From the NCBI GenBank assembly GCA_900470805.1, contig UCCA01000012.1, positions 388,596 through 452,595 of the forward strand: DNA of 64,000 nt. The letters are read 5' to 3'. Below the pieces are notes generated by a model. The model was not told where the DNA came from. It did not search any database and was given only the letters and a program-made list of their open reading frames with translations. How positions within the stretch are numbered: position 1 is the stretch's first letter; the number at the start of each line of letters is the position of its first letter. Of the stretch, positions 16,917 to 25,948 are shown in pieces. The DNA comes from Hyphomicrobiales bacterium (GTDB lineage Bacteria; Pseudomonadota; Alphaproteobacteria; Rhizobiales; Rhizobiaceae). The translations under genes were made by a program, and so were the position numbers.

Positions 16917-18725
16917 TCAGGCATCCGCCACCGCATCGGCCGTCCCCGCCAGCGGATCCTGCGAGAAATCCACCACGCGCTTCGGCTTGACCAGCGGCTC
17001 CGGCTTCACCGGTTGCGAGAACAGCATGTCGCGGCCGGCCTGCAGGCCTTCTGACGCTTGCAGCACAAGGCGCTGTTCGTCGCGGCGGCGGATGTCCTCG
17101 ACGATTTCGTGGGCGCTCGTTTCGCTGAGGCCAAGCGCCTCCAGCGTCTTGCGGCCGAACAGCAGGCCGGATTCCAGCGTTTCGCGCAGCTCGTAATCGA
17201 CATTCAGATTGCGCAGCGCGATCGAGTGGATGCGGTCGTAGGAGCGCACGAACAGCTTCACCTGCGGATAATCCGCCTGCACCAGTTCTACGATCTTGTC
17301 TGTCACTTCGCGCTTCTGCGTGCAGACCACGACGATCTTTGCGTTGTCGATGCCGGATGCGCGCAGCACGTCCTTGCGGGTGCCGTCGCCGAAATAGATG
17401 CGGAAGCCGAAGGACGAGGCCTGGCGGATGCGGTCGGCCGACAGGTCGATGACGGTGACGGCCCGGCCGCCGGCGAGCAGGATCTGCGCCGCGATCTGCC
17501 CGAAACGCGAGAAGCCGACCATCAGCACATCGGCACCGGCGCCCTCGAAATCCTCTTCCAGCGTCTCGTGCGTCTCGCCCTTCAACAGCCGCTTGGAGAG
17601 CTTGGTGCCGACGGGCGTCAGCGCCATCGACAGCGTCACGATGGCAATCAGCAGCGACGCCGTGCTCGACGGCATCAGCCCGGCCGCCCCGGCCGCCGAA
17701 AACAGCACGAAGCCGAATTCGCCGCCCTGCGGCAGCAGGAAGGCGATGCGGATGGCGTCGTCATGGCCGGAGCCGGTCACCCGGCATAGCCCGTAGATGA
17801 TCAGCCCCTTCGCCGCCATCACCAGCGGCACGGCGACGACGATGAACAGCGCATTGTCCCACAGCACATGCAGTTCGAGCGACAGGCCGACGGCAATGAA
17901 GAAGATCGCCAGCAGCACACCGCGGAACGGCTCGATGTCGGCTTCCAGCTCGTGTCGGTAGGAGGATTCGGCGAGCATCACGCCGGAGAGAAATGCCCCC
18001 ATCGCCATCGACAGCCCCGCCAGCTGCATAAGCGCCGCCGACCCCATCACCACGAACAGGGCCGCCGCGATCATCGCCTCGCGGGCGCCGGTGCGGGCGA
18101 TGATCTGGAACAGCGGCGTCAGAAGATAGCGCCCCATCACGATCATCGCGCCGACGGCACCGATGGCGATGGCGAAATCGACGATCGGCGAGCCGTGGCC
18201 CTTGCCGGTGTCGAGAATGTTGATCAGCGCCAGAAGCGGCACGATGGCCAGATCCTGGAACAGCAGCATCGAGAACGATCGCTGTCCGTATCGCGTGCTG
18301 ACATCGCCGTCATCGTCGAGGATCTGCATGGCGAAGGCGGTCGATGACAGCGCAAGCCCGAAGCCGGCGATGATGCTGCCGCGCCAGTCGAGCACGCCGG
18401 AGAGAAGGGCGAAGGCGGTCAGGACCAGCCCCGTGACCATCACCTGCGCGGTGCCGAGGCCGAAGATATCACGGCGCATGTCCCACAGCCGGCTCGGCTT
18501 CAGCTCCAGCCCGATGATGAAGAGCAGGAACACGACACCGAGTTCGGCGACGGTCAGGATCTGCTCGCCGTCCGTCAGCCCGTGAAAGATCGGCCCAATC
18601 ACCACGCCGGCGGCAAGGTAGCCGAGAACGGTACCAAGCCCCAGCCGCTTGAAAATCGGGGCCGAGACGACGGTACCGCCAAGCAGCAGGATCGTTTCGG
18701 TAAAAAGGGCATTGGGCTCGGACAT
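16917..18725 (-). CDS. KefB-type monovalent cation:proton antiporter (CPA2)
   Basis: 602-aa inner-membrane protein. About residues 1-375 form the CPA2 exchanger domain of 12-13 helices with GLELKPSRLW and the GLALSSTAFAMQIL segment; about 393-510 form an RCK/TrkA-N Rossmann domain starting VLMVGFSRFGQIAAQIL. The order matches KefB/KefC, K+ efflux systems gated by glutathione adducts in E. coli; gating here is inferred. A 90-residue C-terminal extension follows. The reading frame continues upstream to 19118, but the ATG at 18725 fits the exchanger N-terminus, and the upstream codons overlap the divergent pmbA gene in a composition unlike membrane protein. Confidence 0.9.
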   Translation of the reverse strand: MSEPNALFTETILLLGGTVVSAPIFKRLGLGTVLGYLAAGVVIGPIFHGLTDGEQILTVAELGVVFLLFIIGLELKPSRLWDMRRDIFGLGTAQVMVTGLVLTAFALLSGVLDWRGSIIAGFGLALSSTAFAMQILDDDGDVSTRYGQRSFSMLLFQDLAIVPLLALINILDTGKGHGSPIVDFAIAIGAVGAMIVMGRYLLTPLFQIIARTGAREAMIAAALFVVMGSAALMQLAGLSMAMGAFLSGVMLAESSYRHELEADIEPFRGVLLAIFFIAVGLSLELHVLWDNALFIVVAVPLVMAAKGLIIYGLCRVTGSGHDDAIRIAFLLPQGGEFGFVLFSAAGAAGLMPSSTASLLIAIVTLSMALTPVGTKLSKRLLKGETHETLEEDFEGAGADVLMVGFSRFGQIAAQILLAGGRAVTVIDLSADRIRQASSFGFRIYFGDGTRKDVLRASGIDNAKIVVVCTQKREVTDKIVELVQADYPQVKLFVRSYDRIHSIALRNLNVDYELRETLESGLLFGRKTLEALGLSETSAHEIVEDIRRRDEQRLVLQASEGLQAGRDMLFSQPVKPEPLVKPKRVVDFSQDPLAGTADAVADA

Positions 18726-18843
18726 GCACTCAGCTTCTTTCAATGGACAGGGTTGCGCAAGCAGCGCGAAAAAGAATCGGCACCTTCGGCCTTGATGCTT
18801 TCCGTAGCGCACAATAAATGGAACGCGAAGGAAAGGCCAAACC

Positions 18844-20190
18844 ATGTCCTCTGAATTTGATTCCTCGACGCTTCTCTCCCGCGCTAGCCAGTTGATCGAT
18901 CTCGCGAAGAAGGCTGGAGCCGACGCCGCGGATGCGGTGGTGGTTCGCTCCCGCTCGCAATCCGTCAGCGTTCGCCTCGGCAAGGTGGAGGAGACGGAGT
19001 CGTCCGAAAGCGATGACTTCTCGCTGCGCGTGTTCGTCGGCCAGCGCGTCGCCAGTGTCTCGGCCAATCCGGGCTTCGACATGTCGGTGCTCGCCGAGCG
19101 TGCCGTGGCCATGGCCAAGGTGTCGCCGGAGGATCCGTTCGCGTGCCTGGCGGATGAGGCGAGGCTCGCGAAATCCTACCCCGACCTGCAGCTTCTCGAC
19201 ACCACCGAAGTCTCCACCGAGCAGCTGCGCGACGCCGCACTTGCCGCCGAAGCCGCCGGCCTCGCCGTATCGGGGGTCACCAATTCCTCCGGCGCCGGCG
19301 CATCGTCGGGCATGGGCGGCATGGTGCTGGTCACCTCGCATGGCTTTACCGGCAGCTACATGGGCTCGCGCTTCGGCCGCTCCGTCAGCGTCATCGCTGG
19401 CGAAGGCACCGGCATGGAGCGCGACTATGATTTCGACAGCCGCATCTATTTCTCCGAGCTCGACGATCCCGCCGAGATCGGTCGCCGCGCCGGTGAACGC
19501 GCCGTCAAGCGGCTGAAGCCGCGCCAGGTCGATACCGGCAAGAACGTCACGGTGATCTTCGACCCGCGCATTTCGCGCGGCTTCGTCGGCCACATCGCCG
19601 GCGCCATCAACGGCGCCTCGGTCGCCCGCAAGACAAGCTTCCTGCGTGACAGGATGGGCCAGCAGGTGCTGAAGTCAGGCCTGTCGATCACCGACGATCC
19701 GATGATCGTGCGCGGCCCCGCTTCTCGTCCATTCGATGGCGAGGGTGTCTCCGGCGAGCGCATGGTGATGATCGAGGACGGCGTGCTGAAGCACTGGTTC
19801 CTGTCGACATCGACGGCACGCGAGATCGGCCTGGAAACCAACGGTCGCGGCGTGCGCGGCGGCAATTCCGTCACCCCCGGTTCGACCAATCTGGCGCTCG
19901 AGCCCGGCGATATCTCGCCCGAGGACCTGATCCGCGGCGTCGGCAACGGTTTCTACGTCACCGAGCTGATCGGCCAGGGCGTCAACATGATCACTGGCGA
20001 ATACAGCCGCGGCGCCACCGGCTTCTGGATCAAGAACGGCGAACTGACCTTCGCTGTGTCCGAAGTCACCATCGCATCGAACCTCAAGGAGATGTTCATG
20101 CGGGTGACCCCGGCCAACGATATCGACCGAAAGTACGGCGTCGCCGCCCCGACCATCGCCATCGAGGGCATGACGCTCGCCGGCCGTTGA
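18844..20190 (+). CDS. pmbA: TldE/PmbA subunit of the TldD-PmbA metalloprotease
   Basis: 448-aa protein of the TldD/PmbA family. E. coli TldD-TldE is a heterodimeric protease that matures microcin B17 and degrades CcdA; PmbA lacks the metal ligands and acts as the partner. Visible landmarks include GVTNSSGAGASSGMGG in the middle and ENGRGVRGGN-like TNGRGVRGGNSVTPGSTN and the C-terminal FWIKNGELTFAVSEVTIA. No HExxxH metal site is present, consistent with the E subunit. Its TldD partner is not in the window. AAGGAAAGG precedes the ATG. Confidence 0.93.
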   Translation: MSSEFDSSTLLSRASQLIDLAKKAGADAADAVVVRSRSQSVSVRLGKVEETESSESDDFSLRVFVGQRVASVSANPGFDMSVLAERAVAMAKVSPEDPFACLADEARLAKSYPDLQLLDTTEVSTEQLRDAALAAEAAGLAVSGVTNSSGAGASSGMGGMVLVTSHGFTGSYMGSRFGRSVSVIAGEGTGMERDYDFDSRIYFSELDDPAEIGRRAGERAVKRLKPRQVDTGKNVTVIFDPRISRGFVGHIAGAINGASVARKTSFLRDRMGQQVLKSGLSITDDPMIVRGPASRPFDGEGVSGERMVMIEDGVLKHWFLSTSTAREIGLETNGRGVRGGNSVTPGSTNLALEPGDISPEDLIRGVGNGFYVTELIGQGVNMITGEYSRGATGFWIKNGELTFAVSEVTIASNLKEMFMRVTPANDIDRKYGVAAPTIAIEGMTLAGR

Positions 20191-20223
20191 TCGTGGCAAA
20201 CCGCTGACAGATTGGAACATGGG

Positions 20224-21024
20224 ATGAGCGACGTGGACAAGGCCCGCTGGCAGAGCGATCTGGAGCTGATCGCCGATGCAGCAAGGCAGGCCGGATCGAT
20301 CGCGCTCAGCCATTTCAACCAGTCGCCCGAGGTCTGGTGGAAGAACGAGGGCCGGTCGCCCGTCAGCGTCGCCGATTTCGCCGCCAACGAGATCCTCGAA
20401 ACACTGCTGCGCAAGGCCCGGCCGGACTATGGCTGGATGTCGGAGGAAACCGAGGACAGCGTCGATCGCCTCTCGCGCGACACGCTGTTCATCATCGATC
20501 CGATCGATGGCACCCGCGGCTTTCTCGCCGGCCAGAAGCTCTGGTGCGTCAGCGTCGCCGTTGTTCACAAGGGGCGTCCGGTCGCGGGCGTGCTCTATGC
20601 ACCGGCGCTTGACGAGTTCTATGAGGCGATCGAGGGCGGGATTGCACTGAAGAACGGTTCGCCGATCCGCGTCAGCCAACCCGATGCCGCAACGCCCGTC
20701 CGCTTCGCCATCGCCGAAGACGTGCTCAACGCCTTCCCGAGAGAGCTGAAAGACCGCATCGAGCGGGTCAGGCATGTGCCGTCGCTGGCCTACCGCATCG
20801 CCATGGTCGCCGATGGCAGCATCGAGGGCACCTTCGTCAAGCGCAACTCCCACGACTGGGATCTGGCCGCAGCCGATCTTATTTTGGAGAGGGCGGGCGG
20901 ACGTCTGGTCAACATGGATGCATCGGCGTTATCCTACAACCGCGATGACGTGCGCCATGGCGAACTCTGCGCCGGCTCCACGACGCTGCTGAATGCGTTA
21001 CTATCCCCGATCGCGACGCGCTGA
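20224..21024 (+). CDS. Inositol monophosphatase family protein, CysQ-like
   Basis: 266-aa Mg-dependent, Li-sensitive type phosphatase fold. Metal ligands are in SEE (73-75) and DPIDGT (92-97), with WDLAAADLIL near the C-terminus as the third site. The order DPIDGTRGF resembles CysQ (3'-phosphoadenosine 5'-phosphate phosphatase, DPLDGTKEF) more than SuhB, so recycling of PAP in sulfate assimilation is the best guess. It starts 33 bases after pmbA and precedes DUF4170 and waaA on the same strand. Confidence 0.87.
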   Translation: MSDVDKARWQSDLELIADAARQAGSIALSHFNQSPEVWWKNEGRSPVSVADFAANEILETLLRKARPDYGWMSEETEDSVDRLSRDTLFIIDPIDGTRGFLAGQKLWCVSVAVVHKGRPVAGVLYAPALDEFYEAIEGGIALKNGSPIRVSQPDAATPVRFAIAEDVLNAFPRELKDRIERVRHVPSLAYRIAMVADGSIEGTFVKRNSHDWDLAAADLILERAGGRLVNMDASALSYNRDDVRHGELCAGSTTLLNALLSPIATR

Positions 21025-21092
21025 ACGGTTGACGTTTGCGTCAAAATACCTCAGATGAAACGGCGGGGGAGCAGACAAGGAAAGAGACTGCG

Positions 21093-21338
21093 ATGACGGT
21101 ATCAGGTGAAAAGAAGCAACTGTTGCACCTCGTGTTTGGCGGTGAATTGGAAAGTCTCGGTGACGTCCAGTTCCGCGATCTCAAGGGCCTTGATATCGTT
21201 GGTATCTTTCCGGATTACGCGTCTGCTCTGACCGCCTGGAAGTCAAAGGCGCAGTCGACCGTCGACAACGCCCACATGCGTTATTTCATTGTCCATATGC
21301 ATCGTTTGCTTGATCCGGAAGACAAGTCCGGAAAATAA
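21093..21338 (+). CDS. DUF4170 family protein
   Basis: 81-aa small cytosolic protein of the alphaproteobacterial DUF4170 family; function unknown. It has the typical LHLVFGGELESL start and ends with the HMRYFIVHMHRLLDP segment. AAGGAAAGAG is a good ribosome binding site before the ATG. It is conserved next to waaA in rhizobia, which suggests but does not prove a role in lipid A/Kdo metabolism. Confidence 0.88.
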   Translation: MTVSGEKKQLLHLVFGGELESLGDVQFRDLKGLDIVGIFPDYASALTAWKSKAQSTVDNAHMRYFIVHMHRLLDPEDKSGK

Positions 21339-21494
21339 TTTCTGCCGGTTACGGCCCGTTTTATCCAGCCGCCGGTCTTATCCGGGCTCCCGGGCGGTTG
21401 TTGACGCATTCTGAACAAACTGATCGGTCATCTCGGCCGCAATATTATTTGGGAATGGGTTGATGTCGATCATCGTTGATCGGAGATACGTTAG

Positions 21495-22814
21495 ATGAGT
21501 GGTCGCATGGCGCGTTTCGCGCTGGGCGCCTATCAGGCGGCAGGGACGTTGATCACGCCCTTCGTCGGTGGATATCTGACTTATCGGGCCGCCAAGGGCA
21601 AGGAAGACCGGACCCGGCGCCTGGAGCGCTCCGGTTACGCCAGCGCCGATCGTCCGGCCGGCCCGCTGGTCTGGTTCCACGCCGCCAGCGTCGGCGAGAT
21701 GAACGCCGTCATTCCGCTGATCCGCGAGATCCGCCGCCGCGACATTCACGTGATCCTGACGACCGGCACCGTGACCTCGGCCAAGCTCGCCGCCGATCGC
21801 GTCGGCACCGAAGTTATCCACCAGTATGTGCCGCTCGACCTGAAACCCGCCGTCAGCCGCTTCCTCGATTACTGGCAGCCCGATTGCGCGTTGATCGCCG
21901 AATCCGAGATCTGGCCGGCCACCGTGCTGGAGCTTGGCCGCCGCCGCATTCCGCAAATCCTCGTCAACGCCCGCATGTCCGACCGCTCCTTCGCGCGCTG
22001 GACCCGCCGCCAGGCGCTTGCCGAAGCGCTGTTCGAGAATCTCGCTTTGGTCATCGCCCAGTCGGATATCGATGCCGAGCGCTTTCGCGATCTCGGTGTC
22101 CGCCAGGTGCTGATGTCCGGCAATCTCAAGGTCGATACCGACGCGCCGTCCTACGACCCGGCCGTCTTCGCCCGCTACCAGCAGCAGGTGGGCGACCGCA
22201 AGACCTGGGCGGCGATTTCGACTTTCGAGGGCGAGGAGAAGGCTGCCGGCATCGTCCATCGCACCCTGAAGGAGCGCAACGGCCAGCTGACCATCATTGT
22301 CCCACGTCATCCCGAGCGTGCCGACGACATCGAGGCCGAGCTCGTCAAGCAGGGTCTGAAAGTGGCGCGCCGCACCCGCAACGATGACCTGACCTCCGAC
22401 GTCGATATCTTTCTCGGCGATACGATCGGCGAGATGGGCCTTTATCTCCGCATGACCGAAGTGGCCTTCGTCGGCCGCTCGCTGTTCGGCGAGGGCGGGC
22501 AAAACCCGCTGGAGCCGGCCATGCTCGGCTGCGCCGTGCTGTCGGGCAGCAACGTCCAGAATTTCCGCGAAGCCTACCAGCGTCTCGCCCGCCGCGGCAG
22601 CGCCCGCATGGTGCGCGATACCGAGATGCTGGCCAAGGGCGTGCACTATCTGCTGACCAACGACCCGGCACGCCGCAATATGATCGACGCCGGCGCCACC
22701 GCCGTGCAAGAAATGCGGGGTGCGCTGACGGCGACGGTGAAGGGGCTGGAGCCCTACATCAACCCGCTGACGGTGAAGGCCAGGTTGCTGCCGAAGACGG
22801 CGGCGCAGCGCTGA
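21495..22814 (+). CDS. waaA: 3-deoxy-D-manno-octulosonate (Kdo) transferase
   Basis: 439-aa GT30 glycosyltransferase that adds Kdo from CMP-Kdo to the lipid A precursor at the inner face of the inner membrane. A single N-terminal membrane-anchoring helix (about 8-30) precedes the GT-B fold. HAASVGE contains the catalytic Glu (E68); ESEIWP and the donor-binding GGQNPLEPAML are present. It is 38 bases upstream of a HAD phosphatase and shares strand and region with lpxK, forming a lipid A synthesis group. Confidence 0.95.
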   Translation: MSGRMARFALGAYQAAGTLITPFVGGYLTYRAAKGKEDRTRRLERSGYASADRPAGPLVWFHAASVGEMNAVIPLIREIRRRDIHVILTTGTVTSAKLAADRVGTEVIHQYVPLDLKPAVSRFLDYWQPDCALIAESEIWPATVLELGRRRIPQILVNARMSDRSFARWTRRQALAEALFENLALVIAQSDIDAERFRDLGVRQVLMSGNLKVDTDAPSYDPAVFARYQQQVGDRKTWAAISTFEGEEKAAGIVHRTLKERNGQLTIIVPRHPERADDIEAELVKQGLKVARRTRNDDLTSDVDIFLGDTIGEMGLYLRMTEVAFVGRSLFGEGGQNPLEPAMLGCAVLSGSNVQNFREAYQRLARRGSARMVRDTEMLAKGVHYLLTNDPARRNMIDAGATAVQEMRGALTATVKGLEPYINPLTVKARLLPKTAAQR

Positions 22815-22851
22815 GGGACGAAGCGATTATAGAGACGATGCGGATTTGCGG

Positions 22852-23559
22852 ATGATCAAGGGTATTCTCTTCGACAAGGACGGCACGCTGCTCGACTACG
22901 ACGCAAGCTGGCTGCCTGTTAACCGCGAACTGGCGCGCATCGCCGCGCAAGGCGACGTGGCGCTGGCCGATTGGCTGCTTCAGGCCTGCGGCATGGATCC
23001 CGTCACCGGCCATATCGTGCCCGACAGCCTGCTCGCCGCCGGCAACACCCGCCAGATCGCCGATGGCCTCGTCGCCGCCGGCTCTGATGTTTCGGCCGAT
23101 GAGCTGACCCGCAGGCTCGACGACCTGTTTTCGAACGCCGCCGAATTTTCCGTGCCCGTCACCGATCTTGCCGGCTTCTTCGCCAGGCTGCATGGCCGCG
23201 GCTTCAAGCTCGGCGTAGCCTCCAGCGACAACGAGCGCTCGATCCGCCGCACCGCCAGCCGCTTCGGCTTTGCCGATTATCTCGACTACGTCGCCGGTTA
23301 CGACAGCGGCTTCGGCGTGAAGCCGGAGGCCGGCATGGTGCTCGGCTTCTGCGCCGCCACCGGTCTCGATCCCGCGGAAGTGGCCGTCGTCGGCGACAAC
23401 AATCACGACCTGCACATGGGCCGCAACGCCAAGGCCGGCCTCACGGTCGCGGTGCTGACCGGCACCGGCTCGCGCGAATCGCTCGCCGCAGCCTCCGATC
23501 ATTGCCTCGACGACATCACCGAGCTGGAAGGGCTGCTGCCCGACCTGCAGTTCGCCTGA
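22852..23559 (+). CDS. HAD family phosphatase (phosphoglycolate phosphatase-like)
   Basis: 235-aa cytosolic HAD subfamily I phosphatase. Motif I is LFDKDGTL (D8, D10), motif II VASSDN, motif III Lys in GVKPEAGM, and motif [14 protein letters not shown] four-helix cap lies between motifs I and II. The substrate is unknown. It could be a Kdo-8-P or other sugar phosphatase given its place between waaA and lpxK, but KdsC is a different, capless type, so that is only a guess. The ATG at 22852 gives the canonical [11 protein letters not shown] start. Confidence 0.85.
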   Translation: MIKGILFDKDGTLLDYDASWLPVNRELARIAAQGDVALADWLLQACGMDPVTGHIVPDSLLAAGNTRQIADGLVAAGSDVSADELTRRLDDLFSNAAEFSVPVTDLAGFFARLHGRGFKLGVASSDNERSIRRTASRFGFADYLDYVAGYDSGFGVKPEAGMVLGFCAATGLDPAEVAVVGDNNHDLHMGRNAKAGLTVAVLTGTGSRESLAAASDHCLDDITELEGLLPDLQFA

Positions 23560-23675
23560 TCGCCGGATTTTCTCTAAAGGCTTGCTTTTTCTTGAAAATT
23601 GCCTTCTCTTTTCGCTCAGGTGGGGATGACACCGGCGGGCGCCATGCCGCCGGTGCGAAAGGCAGGGCGGTCAAG

Positions 23676-24716
23676 ATGGTATCCGAAGCACCACCCTTCT
23701 GGTGGACGAAGGCCGATTGGCGCGCCTGGACGCTCTCCCCCGTCTCGTTTCTCTATGGCCGCATCGCGGGTTATCGCATGGCCCACGCCAAGCGCGCCTC
23801 GGTGCCTGTTCCCGTCATCTGCATCGGCAATTTCACTGTCGGCGGTGCCGGCAAGACCCCGACGGCGATCACCATCGCCCGCGCCGCCAAGGCGAGGGGG
23901 CTGAAACCCGGCTTCCTCAGCCGTGGCTATGGCGGCTCGCTCGACGTCACGACCGTGGTCGATCTCGCCCACCACCGGGCGGTTGCCGTTGGCGACGAGC
24001 CGTTGCTGCTCGCCCGCGAGGCGCTGACCGTCATCTCGCGCCGCCGCGTCGAGGGCGCCAGGCGCCTCGTCAAGGAAGGCGTCGACCTGATCATCATGGA
24101 CGACGGCTTCCAGAGCGCGCGGCTTGCCATCGACTACGCGCTGCTCGTCATCGACGCCACCCGTGGGCTCGGCAACGGCCACATCGTCCCCGGCGGCCCG
24201 GTCCGCGCCCCGATCCGCCTGCAACTGCGCTATGCGACGGCGCTGCTCAAGGTGGGCGCCGGCACCGCCGCCGACCAGATCGTTCGCATCGCGGCGCGCG
24301 CCGCCAAGCCCTATTTCACTTCGTCGGTCACGGTTGCGGATGGTGCCGATCTCAAGGGCCGCAAGGTGCTGGCTTTCGCCGGCATCGCCGACCCGTCGAA
24401 ATTCTTCCGCACGGTCGATGGCATCGGCGCCGAGATCTCGGCCCGCCGCTCCTTCGGCGACCACGAGCACCTGACCGACGACGAGATCGACGACATCCTC
24501 GAAACCGCTGCCCGCGACGACCTGCAGATCGTTACCACTTCGAAGGACTTCGTCCGCCTCGCCGGTCATCACGGCAAGGCCGAGGCACTGGCGGCGCGGT
24601 GCCGGGTGATCGAGGTGGAAATGACCTTCGCCGACCACCGTGCGCCCGGGTTGATCATCGACCGGGCGCTCGACGCCTGCCGCGAGCGGCGGCTGCGGGA
24701 GAAGACGGCGGGGTAG
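23676..24716 (+). CDS. lpxK: Tetraacyldisaccharide 4'-kinase
   Basis: 346-aa inner-membrane-associated kinase that phosphorylates the lipid A disaccharide at the 4' position. The P-loop [13 protein letters not shown] begins at residue 51 (unusual, family-specific Walker A), followed by SRGYGG and the DDGFQ motif ([13 protein letters not shown]). The HEHLTDDEI and TTSKDFVRL motifs near the C-terminus are also family features. Length is typical. Ribosome binding site GGCAGGGCGG. Confidence 0.95.
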   Translation: MVSEAPPFWWTKADWRAWTLSPVSFLYGRIAGYRMAHAKRASVPVPVICIGNFTVGGAGKTPTAITIARAAKARGLKPGFLSRGYGGSLDVTTVVDLAHHRAVAVGDEPLLLAREALTVISRRRVEGARRLVKEGVDLIIMDDGFQSARLAIDYALLVIDATRGLGNGHIVPGGPVRAPIRLQLRYATALLKVGAGTAADQIVRIAARAAKPYFTSSVTVADGADLKGRKVLAFAGIADPSKFFRTVDGIGAEISARRSFGDHEHLTDDEIDDILETAARDDLQIVTTSKDFVRLAGHHGKAEALAARCRVIEVEMTFADHRAPGLIIDRALDACRERRLREKTAG

Positions 24717-24792
24717 GGGACTGCAGCGCGGGATCGCGTGCCGCGAACGCCGTGCTCTCTACCAACCCCACAAAACGCCAGAGCGCCGCCCG

Positions 24793-25569
24793 CTACTCCA
24801 CCACCCCGAACACCGGCCCGTATCCGCCATGCCAGGACGCATCACTGCGCCCCATGCCTGCGTCGTACAGCCCGGTCCCCCCGCCACCATCGAGAAACAG
24901 CGCATTGCGGCACTGCAGGTGATCGCGAAACAGCCGTGCGAAATCGTGGAAATTCACCGCATCGTCGCTGACCGCGAAGCGCACCATGCCATCCTCGCAG
25001 ACCCCGACGCCGCTGCGGCGGGTGCGATCGGTCGAGCCGACGATGAAGATCGGGTTGATCCTGCCGTCGATCACCAGCATCGGTCCGGATTGCGTCGCCA
25101 GCCGCACCTTGTGCGTCTGCTGCACATACGTTTCGGTCGGAACGATGCCGGCGCCGTTGTCGTCGAGATAAAACATGCCGTTCGGTGACTTGTAGAAATT
25201 CGGCACCGAACCGCTGATGGCGGGCGGCTTGATGGTGGCGGCAGGACGCAGTTCCTGTCCGTTCTCGACATAGAGCCCGATCGGCGAGAAATCCTCGTGA
25301 TACATGCCGGCATTGACCGCAAATGCCAGCGTCTTTCCCTCCGCCCTGACAGCATCGGCGATATCAGGCAAATAGCGATAGGGCGCCCCATCCGCACCCT
25401 TCCAGAACAGCCGTAGATCGTCCTTTCCGGGCGCAACGCCGCAGATCACATAGTCGGTGCCGTCAACGGTTTCCGGCGCGCAACGCTCGGCAGCGAGCAG
25501 CGGGGTTGCGGCAAATGCGATCACGAGGGTAACGGCTGCGCCAAACAGGCTGCGTGGAAGAGAGGTCAC
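24793..25569 (-). CDS. Secreted phosphodiester glycosidase family protein (DUF2233/NAGPA-like)
   Basis: 258-aa protein with an N-terminal signal peptide (about 24 residues, ending LLAAERC). The mature part follows the NAGPA-like phosphodiester glycosidase family: FAVNAGMYHEDFSPIGLYVENG, NFYKSPNGMFYLDD, and the catalytic-region FLDGGGGTGLYD near the C-terminus. Family members cleave sugar-phosphodiester bonds; the substrate here is unknown. Starts at a GTG with GGGACAGGAC just upstream. It converges with lpxK (77 bases apart) and is read in the same direction as DUF2093 and mutL. Confidence 0.85.
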   Translation of the reverse strand: MTSLPRSLFGAAVTLVIAFAATPLLAAERCAPETVDGTDYVICGVAPGKDDLRLFWKGADGAPYRYLPDIADAVRAEGKTLAFAVNAGMYHEDFSPIGLYVENGQELRPAATIKPPAISGSVPNFYKSPNGMFYLDDNGAGIVPTETYVQQTHKVRLATQSGPMLVIDGRINPIFIVGSTDRTRRSGVGVCEDGMVRFAVSDDAVNFHDFARLFRDHLQCRNALFLDGGGGTGLYDAGMGRSDASWHGGYGPVFGVVE

Positions 25570-25648
25570 GTCCTGTCCCTTGGCTTGAATACGCGGCTGA
25601 CAGCAGCGACCGGGCGCCGACGTCGCGTTTGCGGTCTTGGCCGAACGC

Positions 25649-25879
25649 CTACCGCTTCTGGTTCGGCAGCACGCCGGCACGCTTGTCGGCCTCGAAGGAG
25701 GACACGGCATCGGCATAGGGCTCCTGCCGGGCGACGCTCCAGTAGCGCAGTTCGTCGAGCGGGATCTGCTTGCCTGATATGGCGCAGGTGACATAGGAAC
25801 CCGGCGACAGGATCTGAAAATCCGCATCGAGATAGCGTATCTTCGCTTCGCGGTTTCCGTTTCCTTCAAACAAGTTCAT
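25649..25879 (-). CDS. DUF2093 domain protein
   Basis: 76-aa small protein of the alphaproteobacterial DUF2093 family (MNLFEGNGNREAKIRYLD, then DFQILSPGSYVTCAI and IPLDELRYWSV). Function unknown. Two ATG codons three codons apart are possible; the second (25879) is preferred because GAGGA lies 9 bases upstream of it but abuts the first. It follows mutL by about 70 bases on the same strand, an arrangement conserved in rhizobia. Confidence 0.87.
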   Translation of the reverse strand: MNLFEGNGNREAKIRYLDADFQILSPGSYVTCAISGKQIPLDELRYWSVARQEPYADAVSSFEADKRAGVLPNQKR

Positions 25880-25948
25880 GCGCTCCATTCCTCAAGACGG
25901 CTGTCATCCGATTGCCATAACCCGGCGCAATCGCCATTGCCAGCATTT

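Noticed and set aside
18726..19118. N-terminal extension of the KefB-like protein
   Set aside because: This stretch overlaps the divergent pmbA gene and its Ser/Thr/Arg-rich peptide does not fit an antiporter N-terminus.
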